Positions 36,601-49,532 of a stretch of DNA of 64,000 nucleotides are shown here, in pieces. The stretch lies in contig NW_027476515.1 in assembly GCF_051020955.1 (NCBI RefSeq), positions 124,001 through 188,000 of the forward strand, written 5' to 3'. Both the position numbers and the translations under genes were made by a program. The notes below the pieces were generated by a model. The model saw only the letters and a program-made list of their open reading frames with translations, had not been told where the DNA came from and did no database searches. Within the stretch, counting starts at the first letter, position 1. The number at the start of each line of letters is the position of its first letter. This stretch comes from Megalopta genalis (Eukaryota; Arthropoda; Insecta; Hymenoptera; Halictidae).

Positions 36601-38570
36601 TGATTTAGCTTCAACTGCAGGCGAAACAAACGAGTTAGCTTCATAGCCAAGCGAAACACATGATTTAACAACAAATTCATGCAAAACACATGGTTTAGAT
36701 TTATATTCATGCCAAACAAATGGTTTAGCTTTAAATACTTGTGATATACATGATTTAGCTTCAACTGCACGCGAAACAAACCAGCTAGCTTCAAATCCAT
36801 GCGAAACACATGATTTAGCATCAAATCAATGCGAAGTAGAAGACTTAGCTTCAAATCCAAGCGAAACATATTATTTAGATTCAAATCAATGCGAAGTTGA
36901 AGGCTTAGCTTCTAATCCTTGCGAATCACATGATTTAGCTTCAAATAAATGCGTAGAGGAAGGCTAATCTTCAAATCCATGCGAAACAATTGGTTTAGCG
37001 TCGAATACTTGTGATATACATGATTTAGATTCAACTGCATGCGAAACGAACGAATTAGCTTCAAATCCAAGCGAAACACATGATTTAGCTTCAAGTAAAA
37101 GCGAAGTAGAAGTCTGATCTTCGAATCCATGCGAAACAAATGGTTTAGCCTCAAATATTTGTGTTATACATGATTTAGCATCAATAGTATGCGAAACACA
37201 CGAGTTAGCTTCAAATCCTTGCTATAGACATGATTTAGCTTCAAATCAATGCGAAGTAGAAGGCTTATCTTCGAATCCAAGCGAAGCAAATGGTTTAGCT
37301 TCAAATACTACTGATATACATGATTTAGCTTCAAATGCAGGAGAAACAAACGAGCTAGATTCAAATCCATACAAAACATATGATTTGGATCCAAATTCAT
37401 GCGAAACACATGGTTTAGCTTATTATGCATGCGAAACAAATGGTTCAGCTTCAAATACTTGTGATATACATGATTTAACTTCAACTGCAGGCCAAACAAA
37501 CGAGTTAGCTTCAAATCAATGCGAAACACACGATTTAGTTTGAAATCAATGCGTAGTAGAAAGCTGATCTTCGAATCCATGCGAAACAAATGGTTTAGCT
37601 TCAGTTACTTGTTTTATATATGATTTAAGCTTCTACTGCATGCAAAACAAACGAGTTAGCTTCTAATACAAGCGAAACACATGATTCAGGTTCAAATCAA
37701 TGCGAAGTAGATGGCTTAGCTTCAAATCCATGCGAATCAAATGGTGATTTAGCTTCAACTGCGTGCGAAACAAACGAGTTAGCTTTAAATCCAAGCGAAA
37801 CACATGATTTAGCTTCAAATCAATGCGAAGTTGAAGGCTTAGCTTCAAATCCATGCGAAGTAGAAGGCTTAGCTTCAAATCCATGTGAAACAAATGGTTT
37901 AGCTTTAAATACATGTAATATACATGTTTTAGCTTCAACTGCATGCGAGACAAACGAGTTAGCTTTAAATCCAAGCGAAACACGTGATTTAGCTTCAAAT
38001 CAATGCGAAGTAGAAGGCTTAGCTTCAAATCCATGCGAATCAAATGGTTTAGCTTCAAATACTTGTGATATACATGATTTAGATTCAACTCCATGCAAAA
38101 GAAACGAGTTAGATTCAACTCCATGCAAAAGAAACGAGTTAGATTCAAATCCATGCGAAACACACGATTTGGCTGCAAATCAATGCGAAGAAGAAGGCTT
38201 AGCTTGAAATCCGTTCCAATCAAACGGTTTAGCTTCAAATACCTGTGATATACATGATTTAGCTTCAAATGCATGCGACATAAGCTAGTTAGCTTCAAAT
38301 CGAAGCAAAACACATGATTCAGCTTCATATCAGTGCGAGGTCGAAGGCTTAGTTTCAAAATCAAGCGAAACACATGATTCGGCTTCAAATCAATGCGACG
38401 AAGAATGTTTAGCTTCAAACCCATGCGAAACAAAATGTTTAGCTTCTAATACTTGTGATATACATGATTTAGCTTCAAGTGCATGCTAAACAAACGAGTT
38501 AGCTTCAAATCGAAGCGAAACACATGTTTTAGCTACATATCCGTGCGATGTAGAAGTTTGAGCTTCAAAT
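36601..38570 (+). repeat. Diverged HOR stretch
   Basis: More divergent units, with a 30-bp doublet at about 38,085-38,145 (GATTCAACTCCATGCAAAAG twice) and irregular unit order. I see no gene, RNA or mobile element. Confidence 0.8.
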
Positions 38571-41500
38571 TCATGCGAAACACATGGTTTAGCTTAATAT
38601 GCATGCGATACGAATGGTGCAGCTTCAAATACTTGTGATATACACGATTTAGCTTCAACTGTATGTGAAACAAACGAGTTAGATTCAAATCCATGCGAAA
38701 CACATCATTTAGGTTCAAAATCATGCGAAACACATGGTTTAGCTTCAAATCAATGCGAAGTAGAAGGCTGATCTTCGAAATCACGCGAAACAAATGGTTC
38801 AGCTTCAAATACTTGTGATATACATGATTTAGCTTCATATCAATGCGAAACACATGATTCAGTTTCAAATCAATGCGAAGAAGAAGGCTTATCTTCGTAT
38901 CCATGCGAAACAAATGGTTTATCTTCAAATCCATGCGAAACAGATGGTTTTGCAACAAATACTTGTGATATACATGATTTAGCTTCAACTGCATGCGAAA
39001 CAAACGAGTTAGCTTCAAATCCATGCGAAACACATGATTTAGCTTCAAATCAATTCGAAGTAGAAGGCTGATCTTCAAATCCATTCGAAACAAATGGTTT
39101 AGCTTCAAATACTTGTGATATACATGATTTAGTTTCAACTGCATGCGAAACAAACGAGTTAGCTTCAAATCCAAGCGAAACACAAGATTTAGCATCAAAT
39201 CAATGCGAAGTAGAAGGCTTAGCTTCTAATCAATGCGAAACAATTGACTGAGCTTCAAATACTTGCGAATATAAGTGATATAGCTTCAAATGCAGGCAAA
39301 ACAAACGAGTTAGCTTCAAAGCCATGCAAAACACATGATTTAGCTTCAAATCAATGCGAATTAGAAGGCTTAGCTCCAAATCCATTCGACACAAATGATT
39401 TAGCTTCAAATACTTGCGATATAAGTGAGAAGGCTTCAACTGCATGCGAAACAATCGAGTTAGCTTCAAATCCATGCGAAACACATGATTTAGCTTCAAA
39501 TCAATACGAAGTAGAAGGCTTGGCATCTCATCCATGCGAACCGAATGATTCGGATTCAAATACTTGTGATATACATGATTTAGCTTCATATCCATGCGAA
39601 ATACATGATTCAGCTTCAAATCAAAGCGAAGAAGAAGGCTGATCTTTGAATTCACGCGAAACAAATGGTTTAGCATCAAATACTTGTTTTATACATGATT
39701 TAGCTTCAACTGCATGCGAATCAAACGAGTTAGCTTGAAATCCATGCGAAACACATGATTTAGTTTCAAATCAATGCGAAGAAGGAGGCTTATCTTCGTA
39801 TCCATGCGAAACAAATGGTTTATCTTCAAATCCATGCGAAACAGATGGTTTAGCAACAAATACTTGTGATATACATGATTTAGCTTGAACTGCATGCGAA
39901 ACAAATGAGTTAGCTTAAAATCCATGCGAAGCAAATGATTTAGCTTTAAATTCATTCGACACACATGGGTTAGATTCAATTCCATGCGAAACGTACAGTT
40001 TAGCTTCAAATACTTGTTTTATACATGATTTAGCTTCAACTGCAGGCGAAACAACCGAGATAGCGTCAAATCCATTCGAAACACATGGTTTAGATTCCAA
40101 TCAATTCGATGTTGAAGGCATAGCTTCAAATCCATGCAAAATATATGACTTACCTTCAAATACTTGCAATATGGATGAAATAATTTGAAATGCAGACGAA
40201 ACAAACGAGTTAGCCTCTAATCCAATCGAAACAAATGATTTAGATTTAAAGTCATGCGAGAGACATGCTTTAGCTTCAAATCCATGCGAAACACATGATT
40301 TAGCTTCAAATCAATGCGAAACAGAAGGCTGATCTTCAAATCCATTCGAAACAAATGGTTTAGCTTCAAATACTTCTGATATACATGATTTAGCTTCAAC
40401 TGCATGCGAATCCAACGAGTTAACTTCAAATCCATGCGAAACACATGATTTAGGTTCAAAATCATGCGAAACACATGGTTTAGCTTCAAATCAATGCGAA
40501 GTAGAAGGCTGATCTTCGAAATCACGCGAAACAAATGGTTTAGCTTCAAATACTTGTGATATACATGATTTAGCTTCATATCAATGCGAAACACATGATT
40601 CAGCTTCAAATCAATGCGAAGAAGAAGGCTTATCTTCGTATTCATGCGAAACAAATGGTTTATCTTCAAATCCATGCGAAACAGAGGGTTTAGCAACAAA
40701 TACTTGTGATATACATGATTTAGCTTCAACTGCATGCGAAACAAACGAGTTAGCTTAAAATCCATGCGAAGCAAATGAGTTAGCATCAAATCAATGCGAA
40801 GTAGAAGGCTTAGCTTCTAATCAATGCAAAACAATTGACTGAGCTTCAAATACTTGCGAACATAAGTGATATAGCTTCAAATGCATTCTAAACAAACGGG
40901 TTAGCATGACATCCATGCAAAACACATGATTTAGCTTCAAATCAATGCGAATTAGAAGGCTTTGCTCCAAATCCATTCGACACAAATGACTTAGCTTCAA
41001 ATACTTGCGATATAAGTGAAATAGCTTCAACTGCATGCGAAACAATCGAGTTAGTTTCAAATCCATGCGAAACACATGATTTAGCTTCAAATCAATGCGA
41101 AACAGAAGGCTGATCTTCAAATCCATTCGAAACAAATGTTTTAGCTTCAAATACTTGTGATATACTTGATTTATATTCAAGTGCATGCGAAACAAACGAG
41201 TTAGCTTCAAATCCAAGCGAAACACATGACTTAGCATCAAATCAATGCGTAGTAGAAGGCTTAGCTTCTAATCAATGCAAAACAATTGACTGAGCTTCAA
41301 ATACTTGCGAACATAAGTGATATAGCTTCAAATGCATTCAAAACAAACGATTTAGCTTCACATCCATGCAAAACACATGATTTAGCTTCAAATCAATGCG
41401 AATTAGAAGGCTTAGCTCCAAATCCATTCGACACAAATGACTTAGCTTCAAATACTTGCGATATAAGTGAAATAGCTTCAACTGCATGCGAAACAATCGA

Positions 41501-42650
41501 GTTAGTTTCAAATCCATGCGAAACACATGATTTAGCGTCAAATCAATGCGAAGTAGAAGGTTTAGCTTCGAATCCATGCGAATCAAATGGTTTAGCTTCA
41601 AATACTTGTGATACACATGATTTATATTCAACTGCATGTGACACAAACAAGATAGCTTCAAATCCAAGCGAAATACATGATTAAGCTTCAAATCAATGCG
41701 AAGTAGAAGGCTTAGCTTCAAATCCATGCGAAACAAATGGTTTAGATTCAAATACTTGTTTTATACATGATTTAGCTTCAACTGCATGCGAATCCAACGA
41801 GTTAGCTTCAAATCCAAGCGTAATACATGATTTAACTTCAAATCAATGCGAAGTAGAAGGATTAGCTTCAAATCCATGCGAATCAAATGGTTTAGATTCA
41901 AATACTTGTGATATACATGATTTATCTTCAAACGCAGGCGAAACAAACGAGTTAGCATCAAATCAATGCGAAACACATGATTTAGCTTCAAATCAATGCG
42001 AAAAAGAAGGCTGATCTTCAAATCCATTCGAAACAAATGGTTTAGCTTCAAATACTTGTGATATACATGATTTAGCTTCAACTGCATGCGAAACAAACGA
42101 GTTAGCTTCAAATCCATGCGAAACACATGATTTAGCTTCAATTCAATTCGAAGTAGAAGGCTTATCTTCGAATCCAAGCGAAGCAAATGGTTTAACTTCA
42201 AATACTTGTGATATACATGATTTAGTTTCAACTGCATGGGAAACAAACGAGTTAGCTTCAAATCCAAGCGAAACACATGATTTAGCTTCAAATCAATGCG
42301 AAGTAGAAGGCTTATCTTCGAATTCACGCGAAACAAATGGTTTAGCTGCAAATACTTGTGATATACATGATTTAGCTTCAACTGCATGCGAAATAAGCGA
42401 GTTAGCTTCAAATCCATAAGAAAACACATGATTTAGCTTCAAATCAATGCGAAGCAGAAGGCTGATCTTCGAATCCATGCGAATCAAATGGATTAGCTTG
42501 AAATACTTGTGATATACATAATTTAGCTTCAACTGCAAGCGATACAAACGAGTTAGCTTGAAATCCATGCGAAACGAATGTTTTACCTTCAACTGCATGC
42601 GAAACAGACGAGTCAGCTTCAAATCCAAGCGAAACACTTGGTTTAGCTTC
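38571..42650 (+). repeat. HOR stretch with 451-bp and 1,741-bp internal repeats
   Basis: 38,701-39,000 recurs near 40,442-40,740 (offset 1,741), and a piece of it near 39,781. 40,801-41,250 recurs at offset 451 as 41,252-41,700, marked by GACTGAGCTTCAAATAC and the 31-bp CTTGCGAACATAAGTGAT unit; an older relative is near 39,240. Confidence 0.8.
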
Positions 42651-43474
42651 AAATCAATGTGAAGTTAACGGCTTAGCTTCAAATCCATGCGAAACAAACG
42701 AGTCAGTTTCAAATCCATGCGAAACAAATGATTTAGCTTCAAATACTTGCGATATAAGTGATATTGCTTCAAATGCAGCCGGAACAAACAGTTAGCTTCA
42801 AATTAATGCGAAACACATGATTTAGCTTCAAATCAATGCGAAGTAGAAGGCTTAGTTTCAAATCCAAGCGAAACACATGATTTAGCTTCAAATCAATGCG
42901 AAGTAGAAGGGTTAGTTTCAAATCCGAGCGAAACACATGATTTAGATTCAAATACTTGCGATATAAATGAAATAACTTCAAATGCAGACGAACGAACGAG
43001 TTATCTTCAAATTCATGCAAAGCACACGATTTAGCTTCAAATCAGTTCGACGTAGAAGGCTCAGCTTCAAATCCAAGCGAAACAAATGGTTTAGATTCAG
43101 ATACTTGTGATAAACATGATTTAGCTTCAACAGCATGCGAGACAAACGAGTTAGCTTCCAATCCAAGGGAAACACATTATTTAGCTTCAAATCATGCGAA
43201 GTAGAAGGCTTAGCTTCAAATCCGAGCGAAACACATGATTTAGATTCAAATACTTGCGATATAAATGAAATAAATTCAAATGCAGACGGACGAACGAGTT
43301 ATCTTCAAATTCATGCAAAACACACGATTTAGCTTCAAATCAGTTCGACGTAGAAGGCTCAGCTTCAAATCCAAGCGAAACAAATGGTTTAGATTCAGAT
43401 ACTTGTGATAAACATGATTTAGCTTCAACTGCATGCGAAACAAACGAGTTAGCTTCCAATCCAAGAGAAACGCA
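42651..43474 (+). repeat. D'-type satellite block
   Basis: D' units (CTTGCGATATAAGTG, CTTGCGATATAAATG), and a 29-bp TCAAATCATGCGAAGTAG unit repeated across the 42-59 kb region. 42,690-42,880 matches about 47,700-47,880. Two adjacent versions of a roughly 300-bp segment sit at 42,950-43,180 and 43,240-43,470. Confidence 0.75.
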
Positions 43475-44903
43475 TGATTTAGATTCAAATACATGCGATA
43501 TAAATGAAATAACTTCAAATGCAGACGAACGAACTAGTTATCATCAAATTAAAGCGAAACACATGACTTAGCTTCAAATCAGTGCGACGTAGAAGGCTTT
43601 GCTTCAAATCCAAGCGAAACAAATGGTATAGATTCAGATAATTGTGATAAACATGAATTAGCTTCAACTCCATGCGAAACAGACGAGTCAGCTTCAAATC
43701 CAAGCGAAACACTTGGTTTAGCTTCAAATCAATGTGATGTAGATGGTTTAGCTTCAAATCCATGCAAAACGAATGATTTAGCTTCAAGTGCTTGCGATAT
43801 AAGTGATATAGCTTCAAATGAAGGCGAAACAAATGAGTTAGCTTCAAATCCATGTGAAACGCAATATTTAGCTTCAAATCAATGCGAAGTAGAAGGTTTA
43901 TCTTCAAATCCAAGCGCAACAAATGCTTGAGATTCAGATACTTGTGATAAACATGATTTAGCTTCAAATCAAGCGAAGTAGAAGGCTTAGCTTCAAATCC
44001 GAGCGAAACACATGATTTAGATTCAAATACTTGCGAAATAAATGAAATAGCTTCAAATGCAGTCCAAACGAACGAGATATCTTCAAATTCATGCGAAACA
44101 CATGATTTAGCTTCAAATCAATGCGAAGTTAAAGGCTTAGCGTCATATCCATGCGAAACAAATGATTTAGCTTCAAATCAGTGCGATGTAGAAGGCTTAG
44201 CTTCAAATCCAAGCGAAACAAATGGTATAGATTCAGATACTCGTGATAAACATGATTTAGCTTCAACTGCATGCGAGACAAACGAGTTAGCTTCCAATCA
44301 AATGGAAACACATGATTTAGCTTCAAATCAGTGCGACGTAGAAGGCTTAGCTTCAAATCCAAGCGAAACAAATGGTATAGATTCAGATAATTGTGATAAA
44401 CATGATTTAACTTCAACTGCATGCGAAACAGACGAGTCAGCTTCAAATCCAAGCGAAACACTTGGTTTAGCTTCAAATCAATGTGATGTAGAAGGTTTAG
44501 CTTCAAATCCATGCGAAACACATGATTTAGCATCAAATCTATGCGAAGTAGAAGGCTTATCTTCGAATCCATGCGAAACAAGTGGTTTAGTTTCAAATAC
44601 TTGTGATATACATGATTTAGCTTCAACTGCATGCGAAACCAACGAGTTAGCTTCAAATACAAGCGAAACACATGATTTAGCTTCAAATCAATGCGAAGTT
44701 AAAGGCTTAGCGTCAAATCCATGCGAAACAAATGATTTAACTTCAAATACTTGCGATATAAGTGATATAGCTTCAAATGCAGGCGGAACAAACAGTTAGC
44801 TTCAAATTAATGCGAAACACATGATTTAGCTTCAAATCAATGCGAAGTTAAAGGCTTAGCTTCAAATCCATGCGAAACAAACGAGTCAGCTTCAAATCCA
44901 TGC
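43475..44903 (+). repeat. 1.43-kb duplication, copy 1 (offset 2,815)
   Basis: Matches 46,290-47,718 with scattered substitutions. It shares GGTATAGATTCAGATAATTG and the shortened TCAAATCAAGCGAAGTAG unit. Divergence begins abruptly at 44,904 (partner 47,719). Confidence 0.83.
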
Positions 44904-45059
44904 GGAACACATGATTTAGATTCAAATCAATGCGAAGTAGAATGCTTAGTTTCAATCCCAAGCGAAACGAATGATTGAGCTTCAAATACTTGTCAATACA
45001 TGTGATATAGCTTCGAATGCAGGCGAAACAATCGAGTTAGCATCACATCCATGCGAAAC

Positions 45060-45586
45060 ACATGATTTAGCTTCAAATCAATGCGAGGTTAAAGAGTTAG
45101 CTTCAAATCCATGCGAAACAAATGATTTAGCTTCAAATACTTGCGATATAAGTGATATAGCTTCAAATGCAGCGGAACAAACAGTTAGCTTCAAGTTCAT
45201 GCGTAACACATGGTATAGATTCAGATAATTGTGTTAAACATGATTTAGCTTCAAATCATGCGAAGTAGAAGGTTTATCTTCAAATCCGAGCGAAACGCAT
45301 TATTTAGAAGCAAATACTTGCGATATAAGTGATACTGCTTCAAATGCAGGCGAAGCAAACAGTTAGATTCAAATTCATGCGAAACACATGATTTAGCATC
45401 AAATGAAGGCGAAGTAGAAGGCTTAGCTTCAAATCCATGCGAGACCAATGATTTATCTTCAAATAAATGCGAATATAAGTGATATAGCTTCAAATGCAGG
45501 CGAAAAAAACGAGATAGCCTTAAGTGCGTGGGAAATAAATGAGTTACCTTCAAATACTTGCGGTTTAAATGAAATAACTTCAAATG
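45060..45586 (+). repeat. D'-type block, copy 2 of 3
   Basis: Partner of 4,511-5,120 and 48,150-48,710. It shares the AGCGGAACAAACAGTTAGC unit at 45,170 and the CTTGCGGTTTAAATG unit near 45,560. Confidence 0.8.
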
Positions 45587-45614
45587 CAGACGAACGAACG
45601 AGTTATCTTCAAAT

Positions 45615-47107
45615 TAATGCGAAACATATGATTTAGCTTCAAATCAGTGAGACGTAGAAGGCTTAGCTTCAAATCCAAGCGAAACAAATGGTATAGATTC
45701 AGATACTCGTGATAAACATGATTTAGCTTCAACTGCATGCGAAACGTACGAGTTAGCTTCAAATCCAAGGGAAACACATGATTTTGCTTCAAATCAATGC
45801 GAAGTAGAAGGCTTAGCGTCAAATCCATGCGAAACAAATGATTTAGCTTCAAATACATGCGATGTAAGTGATATAGCTTCAAATGCAGGCGGAACATACA
45901 GTTAGCTTCAAATTCATGCGAAAGACATGATTTAGCTTCAAATCAATGCGAAGTTAAAGGCTTAGCTTCAAATCCATGCGAAACAAACGAGTCAGCTTCA
46001 AATCCATGCGGAACACATGATTTAGATTCAAATCAATGCGAAGTAGAATGCTTAGTTTCAATCCCAAGCGAAACGAATGATTGAGCTTCAAATACTTGTC
46101 AATACTTGTGATATAGCTTCGAATGCAGGCGAAACAATCGAGTTAGCATCACATCCATGCGAAACACATGATTTAGCTTCAAATCAATGCGAAGTAGAAG
46201 GCTTAGTTTCAAATCGAAGCGAAACACATGATTTAGCTTCAAATCTCATGCGAAGTAGAAGGGTTAGTTTCAAATCCGAGCGAAACACATGATTTAGATT
46301 CAAATACTTGCGATATAAATGAAATAACTTCTAATGCAGACGAACGAACGAGTTATCTTCAAATTGAAGCGAAACACATGATTTAGCTTCAAATCAGTGC
46401 GATGTAGAAGGCTTAGCTTCAAATCCAAGCGAAACAAATGGTATAGATTCAGATAATTGTGATAAACATGATTTAGCTTCAACTGCATGCGAAACAGACG
46501 AGTCAGCTTCAAATCCAAGCGAAACACTTGGTTTAGCTTCAAATCAATGTGATGTAGATGGTTTAGCTTCAAATCCATGCAAAACGAATGATTTAGCTTC
46601 AAGTGCTTGCGATATAAGTGATATAGCTTCAAATGAAGGCGAAACAAATGAGTTAGCTTCAAATCCATGTGAAACGCAATATTTAGCTTCAAATCAATGC
46701 GAAGTAGAAGGCTTATCTTCAAATCCAAGCGCAACAAATGCTTGAGATTCAGATACTTGTGATAAACATGATTTAGCTTCAAATCAAGCGAAGTAGAAGG
46801 CTTAGCTTCAAATCCGAGCAAAACACATGATTTGGAATTAAATACTTGCGAAATAAATGAAATAGCTTCAAATGCAGTCCAAACGAACGAGATATCTTCA
46901 AATTCATGCGAAACACATGATTTAGCTTCAAATCAATGCGAAGTTAAAGGCTTAGCGTCATATCCATGCGAAACAAATGATTTAGCTTCAAATCAGTGCG
47001 ATGTAGAAGGCTTAGCTTCAAATCCAAGCGAAACAAATGGTATAGATTCAGATACTCGTGATAAACATGATTTAGCTTCAACTGCATGCGAGACAAACGA
47101 GTTAGCT
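45615..47107 (+). repeat. 1.5-kb duplication, copy 1 (offset about 3,918)
   Basis: Matches 49,533-51,024, overlapping the 46,290-47,718 copy of the 1.43-kb block. The segment 46,290-47,107 therefore exists in three versions (43.5, 46.3 and 50.2 kb). Confidence 0.8.
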
Positions 47108-47718
47108 TCCAATCCAATGGAAACACATGATTTAGCTTCAAATCAGTGCGACGTAGAAGGCTTAGCTTCAAATCCAAGCGAAACAAATGGTATAGATTCA
47201 GATAATTGTGATAAACATGATTTAACTTCAACTGCATGCGAAACAGACGAGTCAGCTTCAAATCCAAGCGAAACACTTGGTTTAGCTTCAAATCAATGTG
47301 ATGTAGAAGGTTTAGCTTCAAATCCATGCGAAACACATGATTTAGCATCAAATCTATGCGAAGTAGAAGGCTTATCTTCGAATCCATGCGAAACAAGTGG
47401 TTTAGTTTCAAATACTTGTGATATACATGATTTAGCTTCAACTGCATGCGAAACCAACGAGTTAGCTTCAAATACAAGCGAAACACATGATTTAGCTTCA
47501 AATCAATGCGAAGTTAAAGGCTTAGCGTCAAATCCATGCGAAACAAATGATTTAACTTCAAATACTTGCGATATAAGTGATATAGCTTCAAATGCAGGCG
47601 GAACAAACAGTTAGCTTCAAATTAATGCGAAACACATGATTTAGCTTCAAATCAATGCGAAGTTAAAGGCTTAGCTTCAAATCCATGCGAAACAAACGAG
47701 TCAGCTTCAAATCCATGC
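46290..47718 (+). repeat. 1.43-kb duplication, copy 2
   Basis: Partner of 43,475-44,903. It contains the longest plus-strand open stretch in the window (46,832-47,614, 260 codons), made only of decapeptide repeats. Confidence 0.83.
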
Positions 47719-48149
47719 GAAACAAATGATTTAGCTTCAAATACTTGCGATATAAGTGATATTGCTTCAAATGCAGCCGGAACAAACAGTTAGCTTCAAA
47801 TTAATGCGAAACACATGATTTAGCTTCAAATCAATGCGAAGTAGAAGGCTTAGTTTCAAATCCAAGCGAAACACATGATTTAGCTTCAAATCCGTGCGAA
47901 TCAAATGGTTTTGTTTCAAATACTTGTGATATACATGATTTAGCTTCAACTGCATGCGAAAAAAACGAGTTGGCTTCAAATCCAAGCGAAACACATGATT
48001 TAGCCTCAAATCAATGTGAAGTAGAAGGCTTAGCTTCAAATCCAAGCGAAGTAGAAGGCTTAGCTTCAAATCCGAGCGAAACACATGATTTAGATTCAAA
48101 TACTTGCGATATAAATGAAATAGCTTCAAATGCAGACCAAACGAACGAG

Positions 48150-48710
48150 ATATCTTCAAATCCATGCGAAACAAATGATTTAGCTTCAAATACTTGCGAT
48201 ATAAGTGATATAGCTTCAAATGCAGCGGAACAAACAGTTAGCTTCAAATTCATGCGTAACACATGGTATAGATACAGATAATTGTGTTAAACATGATTTA
48301 GTTTCAAATCATGCGAAGTAGAAGGTTTATCTTCAAATCCGAGCGAAACTCATTATTTAGAAGCAAATACTTGCGATATAAGTGATACTGCTTCAAATGC
48401 AGGCGAAGCAAACAGTTAGATTCAAATTCATGCGAAACACAAGATTTAGCTTCAAATGAAGGCGAAGTAGAAGGCTTAGCTTCAAATCCATGCGAGACCA
48501 ATGATTTATCTTCAAATAAATGCGAATATAAGTGATATAGCTACAAATGCAGGCGAAAAAAACGAGATAGCCTTAAGTGCATGGGAAATAAATGAGTTAC
48601 CTTCAAATACTTGCGGTTTAAATGAAATAGCTTCAAATGCAGGCGAAACAAACGAGTTAGCTTCAAATCCATGCGGAACTTATGATTTAGCTTCAAATCA
48701 TGCGAAGTAG
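48150..48710 (+). repeat. D'-type block, copy 3 of 3
   Basis: Offset about 43,600 from 4,550-5,110; also close to 45,106-45,586. It leads directly into a further block shared with 58.2-58.9 kb. Confidence 0.8.
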
Positions 48711-49350
48711 AAGGCTTAGCCTCAAATCCGTGCGAAACACATGATTTAGATTCAAATACTTGCGATATAAATGAAATAAATTCAAATGCAGACGAACGAA
48801 CGAGTTATCTTCAAATTCATGCAAAACACACGATTTAGCTTCAAATCAGTTCGACGTAGAAGGCTCAGTTTCAAATCCAAGCGAAACAAATGGTATAGAT
48901 TCAGATACTTGTGATAAACATGATTTAGCTTCAACGTCATGCGAAACGAACGAGTTAGCTTCCAATCCAAGAGAAACACATGATTTAGCTTCAAATCATG
49001 CGAAGTAGAAGGCTTAGCTGCAAATACTTGTGATATACGTGATTTAGCTTCAACTGCATGCGAAACATACGAGTTAGCTTCAAATCCATGCGAAGTAGTA
49101 GGACTATCTTCAAATACATGAGAAACAAGTGATTTACCTTCAGATAATTGCGATATAAGTGATATAGCTTCAACTACAGGGGAAAAAATCCAGTTAGCTC
49201 CAAATCCATGCGAAACACACGATGTAGCTACAAATTCATACAAAACACATGGTTTAGCTTAATATGCATGCGTAACAAATGGTTTAGCTTCAAATCAAAG
49301 CGAAACAAATGGTATAGATTCAGATACTTGTGATAAACATGATTTAGCTT
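48651..49350 (+). repeat. 0.7-kb block shared with 58.2-58.9 kb, copy 1
   Basis: Matches 58,225-58,924 at constant offset 9,574. It includes unusual units such as GTAGTAGGACTATCTTC and CAACTACAGGGGAAAAAATC, so the match is specific and not general satellite similarity. Confidence 0.82.
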
Positions 49351-49532
49351 CAAATCATATGAAGTAGAAGGATTAGCTTCAAATCCGAGCGAAACACATG
49401 ATTTAGATTCAAATCATACGAAGTAGAAGGCGTAGCTTCAAATCCGAGCGAAACACATGATTTAGATTCAAATACTTGCGATATAAGTGATATAGCTTAA
49501 AATGCAGGCGGAACAAACAGTTAGCTTCAAAT

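Noticed and set aside
46832..47614. 260-codon plus-strand ORF encoding Cys-containing decapeptides
   Set aside because: Pure satellite with no start context, promoter or signal peptide. Neighbouring duplicates of the same block carry stops or frameshifts.
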